Assembly (NCBI GenBank): GCA_964293585.1 | Contig: CAXYYS010000093.1 | Location: 1-6,407 of the forward strand | Length of the DNA: 6,407 nt | From: JAKVKY01 sp964293585 | Lineage (GTDB): Bacteria; Bacillota; Negativicutes; Acidaminococcales; Acidaminococcaceae | Reading direction: 5' to 3' | Shown here: piece after piece, positions 1-6,115 of the stretch | Numbering within the stretch: position 1 is the stretch's first letter | Layout of the letters: every line of letters begins with the position of its first letter | The notes under the pieces: generated by a model | The model's input: only the letters and a program-made list of their open reading frames with translations | The model's database searches: none | Told to the model about the DNA's origin: nothing | Made by a program: the position numbers and the translations under genes

Positions 1-251
1 GGTCCGCTCCCACAGCGGAAAGAGCTTTTTTGGGCCTGGTGAACGGCGGCTGCCAGGTACCCATGGGTATTTTTGGCCAGGTTCGGGGTGAGCTGCTCCA
101 TGTGGACGCCGTCATTGCTTCCCTGGACGGAAAAAAGGTAATCCGGGACAGCATCGAAGGCAAGAAAACAACATGCCAGACCTTAGGCGTCACCTTGGGT
201 AAACGGATGCTGGACCAGGGCGGCCGGGAAATTTTAGCTGCCATACTGTAA
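1..251 (+). CDS. hemC: Porphobilinogen deaminase (hydroxymethylbilane synthase), C-terminal part, 5' cut by window edge
   Basis: HemC polymerises four porphobilinogen molecules into linear hydroxymethylbilane in the cytosol. Only the last 82 codons are present; the reading frame starts at base 3 and is open to the window edge. The visible protein begins SAPTAERAFL and then has the family signature NGGCQVPMG. Its Cys (codon at 51-53) corresponds to the cysteine that covalently carries the dipyrromethane cofactor. About 65 residues follow this Cys, similar to the tail of E. coli HemC (about 70), so the C-terminus looks complete and ends with TAA at 249-251. A TTG at 30 could be mistaken for a start, but it lies inside the conserved region. 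It is followed after 44 bases by the cobA-hemD fusion on the same strand, which fits a hem operon. The identification is firm; the N-terminal two domains lie outside the window. Confidence 0.95.
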   Translation, partial: SAPTAERAFLGLVNGGCQVPMGIFGQVRGELLHVDAVIASLDGKKVIRDSIEGKKTTCQTLGVTLGKRMLDQGGREILAAIL

Positions 252-295
252 AACATTTTTTCTAAAATAACTGCGCAAGCATAAGGAGCAAGGTC

Positions 296-1837
296 ATGGA
301 GAAAAAGCAAGGCAAAGTTTTTCTGATAGGTGCCGGTCCCGGCGACCCGGGACTCTTAACCTTAAAAGGCAAGGAATATTTAAGCCAGGCAGAAGTAGTT
401 GTATACGACCGGCTGGCTGACCCCCACATCCTTGCTTACGCCCGTCCGGAAGCAGAACTGATTTATGTAGGCAAAGCTTCCAGCAGGCACACCCTGAAAC
501 AACCGGAAATAAACGCGCTGCTGGTCAAGCTGGCCAGTGATGGTAAACTGGTAGCCCGTTTAAAAGGCGGCGATTCCTTTGTCTTTGGCCGGGGCGGCGA
601 AGAAGCCCTGGAATTACAAAAAGCCGGCCTGCCTTTTGAATTTGTGCCCGGCATCACCAGCGCCATCGCTGTACCGGAATATGCCGGCATCCCTGTGACT
701 CACCGGCATGTAGCCACTTCTTTTGCCGTCATCACCGGCCACGAAGATCCAACAAAAGGCCCCAGTTCCATCAACTGGCAGGGTTTGGCCACCAGCGTGG
801 ACACCCTGGTCTTTCTCATGGGGGTGGAAAACTTACAGCATATTACCAGCGAACTGATTGCCCACGGCCGCCCGGCAGCAACTCCGGCGGCTTTAATCCG
901 CTGGGGCACCCATCCGGAGCAGCAGACTTTGGTCACCACCCTGGGCCGCGCTTATGACGATGTCCAGGCCGCACACTTAAAACCACCCGCCATCTTTATC
1001 GTTGGCGAAGTGGTAAAGCTACGTACAGAGTTAGCCTGGTTTGAAAAGAAACCGCTCTTCGGCAAGACCGTGGTGGTTACCAGGGCCAGAGCCCAGGCCA
1101 GCCAGCTGACAAAACAGCTGACGGCTGCAGGTGCCAAAGTTCTGGAAGTGCCGGCGATTAAACTGGCGCCGCCGGCAAATTATGCCCCTCTGGACCAGGC
1201 TTTACAAAATTTAAGCAGCTACCAGTGGCTTATCTTTACCAGCGCTAACGGGGTTGATGCCTTCTTTAAAAGGTTAGGACTGATGCAACTGGATGCCCGT
1301 GCCCTGGCAGGCTGCCTGCTTGCTGCCATCGGCAGCGGTACGGCTGCAGCTTTAAAAAAATACGGCCTGCACGCCGATGTGGTGCCTGCCACCTACCAGG
1401 CGGAAGACCTGGCCCGGGCTTTACAGCCCCACCTGCAGCCTGGCGCCACCGTGCTGCTTCCCCGTGCTGCCGTAGCTAGAAGCGTGCTGCCGGATACTTT
1501 GCAAAAATGGGGCGCCCGGGTTACCGTGGTCCCCGTCTACCAGACGGTACAGGATGATTCGGCCAAGTTCGAGCTGTTAAACGCCCTGCAAAACAAGACC
1601 GTCGATTACATCACGTTCACCAGTTCCTCTACGGTCACCAATTTCTTAGAACTTATAGACCGGCAGACACAGCTTTTAAACAACGTGCAACTGGCTGTCA
1701 TCGGACCCATTACCGGGGCCACCTGCGCACAGGCAGGTCTTAAAGTTAGCATTACAGCCCGCGAATATACCATTCACGGACTTGTGAGCGCTCTCATAGA
1801 GAGCAAATATAATTTAAGTACTCAAAGGAGAGATTGA
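296..1837 (+). CDS. cobA-hemD: Bifunctional uroporphyrinogen-III C-methyltransferase / uroporphyrinogen-III synthase
   Basis: A 513-residue fusion protein. The N-terminal half (about 1-245) is an SAM-dependent uroporphyrinogen-III methyltransferase (SUMT, CobA), which makes precorrin-2 for siroheme and cobalamin. It shows the SAM-loop motif IGAGPGDPGLLTLKG (residues 11-25), YDRL (37-40), RLKGGDSFVFGRGGEE (88-103), VPGITSAIAVPEYAGIPVTHR (starting at 118) and LVFLMGV (171-177). The C-terminal half (about 254-513) is uroporphyrinogen-III synthase (HemD), which cyclises hydroxymethylbilane. It starts with KTVVVTRARAQA and carries the weakly conserved family landmarks FTSANGV (314-320), AAIGSGTA (343-350) and FTSSSTV (441-447). 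The usual GGDPF of SUMT reads GGDSF here (Ser94), a small oddity. The ATG at 296 is preceded by AAGGAG (283-288) with 7 bases of spacing. CobA-HemD fusions are well known in Firmicutes. TGA lies 2 bases before the hemB ATG, so the two are probably translationally coupled. Confidence 0.95.
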   Translation: MEKKQGKVFLIGAGPGDPGLLTLKGKEYLSQAEVVVYDRLADPHILAYARPEAELIYVGKASSRHTLKQPEINALLVKLASDGKLVARLKGGDSFVFGRGGEEALELQKAGLPFEFVPGITSAIAVPEYAGIPVTHRHVATSFAVITGHEDPTKGPSSINWQGLATSVDTLVFLMGVENLQHITSELIAHGRPAATPAALIRWGTHPEQQTLVTTLGRAYDDVQAAHLKPPAIFIVGEVVKLRTELAWFEKKPLFGKTVVVTRARAQASQLTKQLTAAGAKVLEVPAIKLAPPANYAPLDQALQNLSSYQWLIFTSANGVDAFFKRLGLMQLDARALAGCLLAAIGSGTAAALKKYGLHADVVPATYQAEDLARALQPHLQPGATVLLPRAAVARSVLPDTLQKWGARVTVVPVYQTVQDDSAKFELLNALQNKTVDYITFTSSSTVTNFLELIDRQTQLLNNVQLAVIGPITGATCAQAGLKVSITAREYTIHGLVSALIESKYNLSTQRRD

Positions 1838-1842
1838 TTATG
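1821..1842 (+). promoter_or_regulatory. Ribosome binding site that fixes the hemB start
   Basis: AAAGGAG at 1824-1830 lies inside the last codons of cobA-hemD. It is 9 bases before the ATG at 1840 but only 3 bases before the in-frame TTG at 1834. The spacing and the better codon favour ATG 1840, giving a HemB of 325 residues that starts MGFPIYRPRR, as is usual in the family. Confidence 0.8.
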
Positions 1843-2817
1843 GGTTTTCCAATTTACCGTCCGCGTCGTTTACGTGCCACTGAAAATTTGCGTAGTATGA
1901 TCCGTGAAACTACTTTAAGTGTGACTGATTTAATCTATCCGCTCTTTGTAGTACCCGGCAAAGGCATCAAGAAAGAAATTACATCCCTGCCCGGTAACTA
2001 CCAATATTCTGTTGATATGGTCATGGAAGCCATTGACCAGGTGGCAAGCCTGGGCATTCCCGCCGTCCTGTTGTTCGGCCTGCCTTCTTATAAGGACGCC
2101 ACCGGCAGCAGCGCCTGGGATGACAAGGAGCCGGTCCAGATGGCCTCCAAGGCTATTAAAGCTAAATATCCGGAACTGGTAGTCATCACTGATGCCTGCC
2201 TGTGCGAATATACCAGCCATGGTCATTGCGGCGTCTTAGAAAACGGCTGCACTGTGAACAACGATGCCACCCTGCCCCTTCTGGCCAAGATTGCGGTCAG
2301 CCATGCCCGCTGCGGCGCCGACATTATCGCCCCCTCGAACATGATGGATGGTTATGTACAGGCTATGCGTACCGCCCTGGATGAAGCTGGCTTTACCAAC
2401 GTGGCTATCATGGCCTACAGCGCCAAATTTGCTTCCGCCTTCTACGGTCCTTTCCGGGCTGCCGCTGATTCTGCTCCCAGCAAAGGCGACCGCAAAGGTT
2501 ACCAGATGGACCCCGCCAATGTACGGGAAGCTCTGCGGGAAGTAGAACTGGATATCGAAGAAGGTGCCGACATCGTCATGGTGAAACCGGCTATGGCGTA
2601 TCTGGATGTGGCCACCAAGGTCCATGAAACTTTTAACCGTCCCTTGTGCGTGTACAACGTAAGCGGCGAATACGCCATGGTCAAAGCTGCCGCCGCCAAC
2701 GGCTGGATTGATGAAAAACGCATCGTCATGGAAACCATGCTGGGCTTTAAACGGGCCGGTGCCAAGATGATCATCACCTACCACGCCTTAGACGTGGCTA
2801 AATGGTTGAAAGCCTGA
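1840..2817 (+). CDS. hemB: Delta-aminolevulinic acid dehydratase (porphobilinogen synthase)
   Basis: HemB condenses two 5-aminolevulinate molecules to porphobilinogen, the pyrrole unit used by HemC next door. The 325-residue product has normal length and spans a full TIM-barrel enzyme. It starts with the arm GFPIYRPRRLR. The zinc site is visible as DACLCEYTSHGHCG, with Cys120, Cys122 and Cys130, so this is a zinc-type enzyme rather than the Asp-rich, magnesium-only type. The two Schiff-base lysines are Lys196 in MAYSAKFASAFYGPFR and Lys249 in MVKPAMAYLD. The segment VELDIEEGADIVMVKPA precedes the second lysine, as expected. The first 30 or so codons are richer in AT and in CGT/TTA/ACT codons than the rest, probably a low-structure start region. 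It is the last gene of the + strand operon; a hairpin terminator begins 12 bases after its TGA. Confidence 0.97.
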   Translation: MGFPIYRPRRLRATENLRSMIRETTLSVTDLIYPLFVVPGKGIKKEITSLPGNYQYSVDMVMEAIDQVASLGIPAVLLFGLPSYKDATGSSAWDDKEPVQMASKAIKAKYPELVVITDACLCEYTSHGHCGVLENGCTVNNDATLPLLAKIAVSHARCGADIIAPSNMMDGYVQAMRTALDEAGFTNVAIMAYSAKFASAFYGPFRAAADSAPSKGDRKGYQMDPANVREALREVELDIEEGADIVMVKPAMAYLDVATKVHETFNRPLCVYNVSGEYAMVKAAAANGWIDEKRIVMETMLGFKRAGAKMIITYHALDVAKWLKA

Positions 2818-2828
2818 AAAAAAATACT

Positions 2829-2872
2829 AAAGCGCATCCTGCAAGTTCGCTTGAACCTGCAAGATGCGCTTT
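2829..2872. terminator. Bidirectional intrinsic terminator between two convergent operons
   Basis: Inverted repeat: the left arm AGCGCATCCTGCAAGTTC (2831-2848), loop GCTT (2849-2852) and right arm GAACCTGCAAGATGCGCT (2853-2870) form an 18-position stem, extended by AA/TT at 2829-2830 and 2871-2872. On the + strand it is followed by TTTTTGTTTGT and ends the hem operon. On the - strand it is followed by TTAGTATTTTTTT and can end the redox operon. Two positions do not match: they are A-C mismatches in the + strand RNA but G-U wobbles in the - strand RNA, so the hairpin is better paired when read from the right. Confidence 0.9.
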
Positions 2873-2920
2873 TTGTTTGTCTGCTTGTTTATTTAACCTT
2901 AACAACTGCGTCTGCCGTAA

Positions 2921-2958
2921 AAGCTGTCAGAGGAACACCAGGCTTCCTCTTATAAGCT
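2921..2958 (-). terminator. Possible first weak terminator hairpin of the redox operon
   Basis: Just past the flavoprotein stop (2968) there is a 7-bp perfect inverted repeat, AGAGGAA (2929-2935) with TTCCTCT (2944-2950), loop of 8. It is flanked by AGCT on both sides (2922-2925 and 2955-2958), which can lengthen the stem across a small internal loop. Read on the - strand it is followed by only TTTTA, so it is at best a weak terminator or a 3'-end protective hairpin ahead of the strong one at 2829-2872. Apart from these two hairpins, the gap 2818-2967 holds nothing I can recognise. Confidence 0.3.
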
Positions 2959-2967
2959 GCTTAGCTC

Positions 2968-4578
2968 TTAGCGGCCTGGCCTGCCGTGGGTATACACCGG
3001 CAGCAGTTTTGGAGACACCACTTCCGTCTTGATACCCGCATTCTCCAAAGCCTTAGCGAATTTTGCCACATGAGCCAGGGACAGGGCCGCCAGTTTAGTA
3101 GCTTTAGCCTTGGCTGCGGCTTTGGTACCGGCAATACGACCAAAGACGATAATATCCAGCAAGCTGTTTCCCATCAAACGGTTGGTGCCGTGAATACCGC
3201 CCACAGCTTCCCCGGCAACGAATAAGCCCGGGATAGAAGTTTCTGCATCCTTGTCGATCAAGATGCCGCCGTTCTGGTAATGCAGCGTGGGATATATCAG
3301 TACCGGCTCCTTGCGTAAATCAATACCGAACTGACCGAACATTTTCAGCATGCCGGGAATCCTGGTCGCGATCGTACCTTCCCCGTGGAGCTGGTCAATC
3401 ATGGGCGTATCCAGCCACAAAGCCACGCCGTCCAGAGCTTTAACGCCCTTGCCACGTTCCGTGCATTCCCGGATAATGGTAGCCGTAGCCACATCCCGTG
3501 TTTCCAACGGATGCATAAAAGCTTCGCCCTCGCTGTTCACCAGCTGGGCGCCAATAGAACGTACTTTTTCTGTGACCAGGGCGCCGTAAATCTGCGCCGG
3601 GAAACCGACGCCGGTAGGATGGAACTGACTGGAATTAGCGTAAATCAATTTAGCGCCGGCCCGGTATGCCAGCACCAGACCGTCAGCCGTTGCACCGTAA
3701 TGATTGGAAGTGGGGAAACCCTGATAGTGCAAACGTCCGGCACCGCCGGTAGCAATGATCACCGTCTTGGCCCTGACCACCAGAAACTCTTCTGCATCAT
3801 AATCATAGAGCACGGCTCCTGCCGCCTGGCCTTGCTCATCCAGCAATAATTCCACGGCCGGAGCATAGTCCAGTACCCGGATGCCCTGGTTCTGCACCTC
3901 GTCCCGCAGGACACGCATGATTTCTGCGCCGGTACAATCAGCGCAGGCGTGCATACGTTTCCGGGAAGTGCCGCCGCCGTGGGTGGTCACCATGGTGCCG
4001 TCCGGCTGTTTATCAAAGAGCACGCCCAGGTCGCTCAGCCATTTAATGGCTAAGGGACCGTTTTCCACCAGTTCTTCCAACAAGTCAGGAATATTTTTAT
4101 AATGTCCGCCGCCCAGCGCATCCAGATAATGGACCGCCGGAGAATCGTTAGCCTTATCTGCAGCCTGGATGCCGCCTTCTGCCATCATGGTGTTGGCGTA
4201 ACCCATCTTCAGCTTGGTGACCACCAGCACGCTGGCGCCGCCTTTTTTAGCTTCCAGGGCTGCGCTGGCTCCCGCACCGCCGCCGCCGATAATCAGCACA
4301 TCCACATCGTAATCCAGACGCTGCAGGTCCAGCTGTACTTTTTCCAGACGGCTGTGACCTTCCAGCAGTGCGCCTAACTCCTTGGGCACCTTATCCCCCT
4401 TGTTAGGGCCGATGCTCAAAGTAGTAAAAGCCTCTTCATTATAATCAGGATGGAATTTTTTCAGGACAGCATCTTTTTCCTCTGCGGTAAAGCGCTTAGG
4501 TTCAGTATGCAGGCGCGCCGCCCGGGTACTTTCTACCTTAGCTATGGATTTTAACATCTCTTCAGTATATGCGCTCAT
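2968..4578 (-). CDS. Fumarate reductase/succinate dehydrogenase-type flavoprotein subunit (soluble, FAD probably non-covalent)
   Basis: A 536-residue FAD enzyme of the fumarate reductase / succinate dehydrogenase / L-aspartate oxidase superfamily. The Rossmann motif DVDVLIIGGGGAGASAA begins at residue 91, followed by AEGGIQAA (133-140), GGGTSRKRMHACADCTGAEI (201-220) and IIATGGAGRL (274-283). By motif comparison with E. coli FrdA the catalytic set is complete: His320 (QFHPTG), Thr336-Glu337, the proton-donor Arg361 (TRD), His433 (HYQNGG) and Arg467 (GTNRLMGNSLLD). The His that binds FAD covalently in FrdA/SdhA is Asn129 (ANTMMAEGG), so FAD is probably held non-covalently. Residues 1-90 are an extension not found in FrdA, with FHPDYNEEAF and IGPNKGDKVPKEL. 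There is no signal peptide or membrane segment. The ATG at 4578 has AGGAGG (4586-4591) overlapping the upstream TAG. It is the last gene of the operon. Likely activity is reduction of fumarate or a related enoate; L-aspartate oxidase is less likely because nadA and nadC are absent nearby. Confidence 0.88.
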   Translation of the reverse strand: MSAYTEEMLKSIAKVESTRAARLHTEPKRFTAEEKDAVLKKFHPDYNEEAFTTLSIGPNKGDKVPKELGALLEGHSRLEKVQLDLQRLDYDVDVLIIGGGGAGASAALEAKKGGASVLVVTKLKMGYANTMMAEGGIQAADKANDSPAVHYLDALGGGHYKNIPDLLEELVENGPLAIKWLSDLGVLFDKQPDGTMVTTHGGGTSRKRMHACADCTGAEIMRVLRDEVQNQGIRVLDYAPAVELLLDEQGQAAGAVLYDYDAEEFLVVRAKTVIIATGGAGRLHYQGFPTSNHYGATADGLVLAYRAGAKLIYANSSQFHPTGVGFPAQIYGALVTEKVRSIGAQLVNSEGEAFMHPLETRDVATATIIRECTERGKGVKALDGVALWLDTPMIDQLHGEGTIATRIPGMLKMFGQFGIDLRKEPVLIYPTLHYQNGGILIDKDAETSIPGLFVAGEAVGGIHGTNRLMGNSLLDIIVFGRIAGTKAAAKAKATKLAALSLAHVAKFAKALENAGIKTEVVSPKLLPVYTHGRPGR

Positions 4579-4589
4579 CTGCCTGCCTC

Positions 4590-5264
4590 CTACTTCTCAA
4601 TCTCACGGTTATTATACAGCTGCTGTAATTCGGCCAGGGGAGTATGTTTCAACTTGGTCAAAGGCTCCCGGTACAATCCCTGTTCCACCTCGGCCACCCG
4701 TTTTTCCAGATGGGCGCATTTGGGTTCCAGGTATCTGCCGGTCAGCCTTCTGGCTAAAAGTCCTACGGCGCTGTGGCTGATCTGGGCCGGACAGCGGGAG
4801 GCGCAGATATTGCAGCCTACGCAGTCAAAAGATTCCCGGGCGCATTTTTCGTACTCGCCCCGCTGGGCGTAAGCAATATACTGCATCACGTTCAGCCCTT
4901 CGGGACAACCTTTGGTGCAGGCATTACAGCCGATGCAGCTATAAATTTCCGGATAGAGCTGACCGATGATATTATCCGTAGGCTTAAGTTCTTCCAGGTT
5001 AAAGCTGCGTTTATTCAAGGGGAAAGATTCAATCTTCCCCACGCACATGCCTTCCTCAATCTTGGTCTGGCAGGCCAGGACCACCTTTAGTTCCGTGGAA
5101 CCCTTGATCCGGTAAATGACGGCACAGGCCCCGCAAAAACCGTTGCGGCAGCCCACACCCCTGATTAGTTTAAAGCCCGCATATTCCATGGCGTCCATGA
5201 TGGTGAGCGTCGCCGGAACCGAGCACTTTTTACCCAGCAGATAAGCTGTAACCATTGCTTCCAT
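4590..5264 (-). CDS. Iron-sulfur electron-transfer subunit with one 2Fe-2S and two 4Fe-4S sites (FrdB-like role)
   Basis: A 224-residue protein that probably carries electrons from the NAD(P)H-linked subunits to the flavoprotein. Residues 1-75 form a 2Fe-2S domain with Cys39, Cys44, Cys47 and Cys65 (CRNGFCGACAV ... ACQT). Then come two ferredoxin motifs, CIGCNACTKGCP (110-121) and CVGCNICASRCP (148-159), both CxxCxxCxxxCP. This differs from true SdhB/FrdB, where the second and third clusters share interleaved cysteines and the third is 3Fe-4S. The spacing of the two motifs is closer to RnfC or HdrC. There is no CCG domain as in archaeal TfrB and no membrane segment. The C-terminal part (about 165-224) is charged and probably helical. 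The frame is open to a TTG at 5282, but the ATG at 5264 has AGGAGG (5272-5277) 7 bases upstream and is chosen. It lies 14 bases after the preceding gene and 11 bases before the flavoprotein gene. Confidence 0.85.
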   Translation of the reverse strand: MEAMVTAYLLGKKCSVPATLTIMDAMEYAGFKLIRGVGCRNGFCGACAVIYRIKGSTELKVVLACQTKIEEGMCVGKIESFPLNKRSFNLEELKPTDNIIGQLYPEIYSCIGCNACTKGCPEGLNVMQYIAYAQRGEYEKCARESFDCVGCNICASRCPAQISHSAVGLLARRLTGRYLEPKCAHLEKRVAEVEQGLYREPLTKLKHTPLAELQQLYNNREIEK

Positions 5265-5280
5265 GCCGAAACCTCCTCTC
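5264..5280 (-). promoter_or_regulatory. Ribosome binding site that fixes the start of the iron-sulfur subunit
   Basis: On the - strand the sequence GAGAGGAGGTTTCGGC precedes the ATG at 5264. The AGGAGG core (5272-5277) would lie inside the coding region if translation began at the TTG at 5282, so the ATG is the better start. Confidence 0.8.
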
Positions 5281-6115
5281 AATACTCGTCCGGCATCTCA
5301 TCCAGCTGATCGCAGGTGAAAACCGGTCCATCCTTGCACACATATTTTTTACCGATATTGCAGCGGCCGCATTTACCGATGCCGCATTTCATCTTTAATT
5401 CCAGGGTGGTATAGACCTGGCTCTTCTTAAAGCCCATCTCCACCAGCGCCGCCAGGCAGAGCTTAATCATGATAGGAGGTCCGCACAGCAGCACCGTCTT
5501 GTCCGGGGAAAACTTCAGCGCCTTTAAGAAGGCGGGGACAAAACCTACATTCCCGGTCCACCCCTCCTGGGGTTTATCAATGGTAAGATGTACCTTGGTC
5601 CGGGGCTGGGACGGCCAAATTTTAGTCAGTTCCTCGTAGCGGACAAAATCTTCCTTGCTGCGGGCGCCGTACACGATATCGATACTGCCAAACTGCTCCC
5701 GCTTATCCAGCATGTAGTTAATCACGCTGCGCATGGGCGCCAGGCCGATACCGCCGGCAATAAACAGCACATCTTTCCCCAGCAGCTTATCTTCCACGGG
5801 GAAATGGTTGCCATAAGGTCCCCGCACGGCAATTTCCTGGCCCACTTCCAGCTCATCGTCCAGGTAGGTAGTGATACTGCCGCAGCGTTTGATGCTGAAC
5901 TCCAGATAGTTTTTATTGGTCGGTGCAGAAGTAATGGAGAAAATAGCTTCTCCCATTCCCGGCACGGAGAGCAGGGCGCACTGCCCCGGCATGTGTTCGA
6001 ACAATTTGCCGCCGCCCGGTTTTTCTACCCGGTAGGTTTTCACGTCCGCCGTTTCCCGGCACACATCCGTCACCACGCCAATCTGAGGAATCAGGGTATC
6101 CTGACAGTTACACAT
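5279..6115 (-). CDS. FAD/NAD(P)-binding oxidoreductase subunit with C-terminal 2Fe-2S site (HydG/AsrB/PyrK type)
   Basis: A 278-residue protein of the ferredoxin-NADP reductase fold, of the branch that includes sulfhydrogenase gamma (HydG), anaerobic sulfite reductase subunit B (AsrB) and dihydroorotate dehydrogenase subunit PyrK. The N-terminal barrel (about 10-105) binds FAD, with IFSITSAP (58-65), where AsrB/HydG also lack the Arg of the RxYS motif, and GPYGNHFP (99-106). The nucleotide domain has LFIAGGIGLAPMRSVI (117-132), YGARSKED (149-156) and LLCGPP (209-214). The C-terminal 2Fe-2S site is CGIGKCGRCNIG with Cys244, Cys249, Cys252 and Cys260. It should exchange electrons between NAD(P)H and the iron-sulfur partners. 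The ATG at 6115 has GGAGGT (6124-6129) 8 bases upstream and overlaps the end of the preceding gene by 8 bases, pointing to coupled translation. Two extra cysteines stand at positions 2 and 4 (MCNCQD). PyrK itself is unlikely, as no pyr genes are near. Confidence 0.88.
   Translation of the reverse strand: MCNCQDTLIPQIGVVTDVCRETADVKTYRVEKPGGGKLFEHMPGQCALLSVPGMGEAIFSITSAPTNKNYLEFSIKRCGSITTYLDDELEVGQEIAVRGPYGNHFPVEDKLLGKDVLFIAGGIGLAPMRSVINYMLDKREQFGSIDIVYGARSKEDFVRYEELTKIWPSQPRTKVHLTIDKPQEGWTGNVGFVPAFLKALKFSPDKTVLLCGPPIMIKLCLAALVEMGFKKSQVYTTLELKMKCGIGKCGRCNIGKKYVCKDGPVFTCDQLDEMPDEY

Noticed and set aside
252..295. Possible promoter between hemC and cobA-hemD
   Set aside because: The 44-base gap is AT-rich but shows no clear -35/-10 pair, and it is short enough for continued operon transcription.
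1790..1804. Perfect 6-bp hairpin GCTCTC-ATA-GAGAGC near the end of cobA-hemD
   Set aside because: It is inside coding sequence, short, has no T-run after it, and lies upstream of a closely coupled gene; not a convincing terminator or regulatory element.
2236..2784. A 182-codon open frame on the - strand opposite hemB
   Set aside because: It lies entirely within a well-conserved hemB, has no ribosome site or recognisable motif, and is rich in His/Gly/Phe as expected for an antisense shadow of a GC-biased gene.
3385..3849. A 154-codon open frame on the + strand opposite the flavoprotein gene
   Set aside because: Antisense to the catalytic domain, with no homology-like motif or ribosome site.
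2968..4578. L-aspartate oxidase (nadB) as identity of the flavoprotein
   Set aside because: The superfamily motifs and the non-covalent FAD site would fit, but the long N-terminal extension, the dedicated Fe-S partner, and the absence of nadA/nadC argue for a reductase complex instead.
5279..6115. pyrK, electron-transfer subunit of dihydroorotate dehydrogenase
   Set aside because: The domain layout is similar, but the neighbours are Fe-S dicluster and fumarate reductase-like genes, with no pyrD or other pyr gene.
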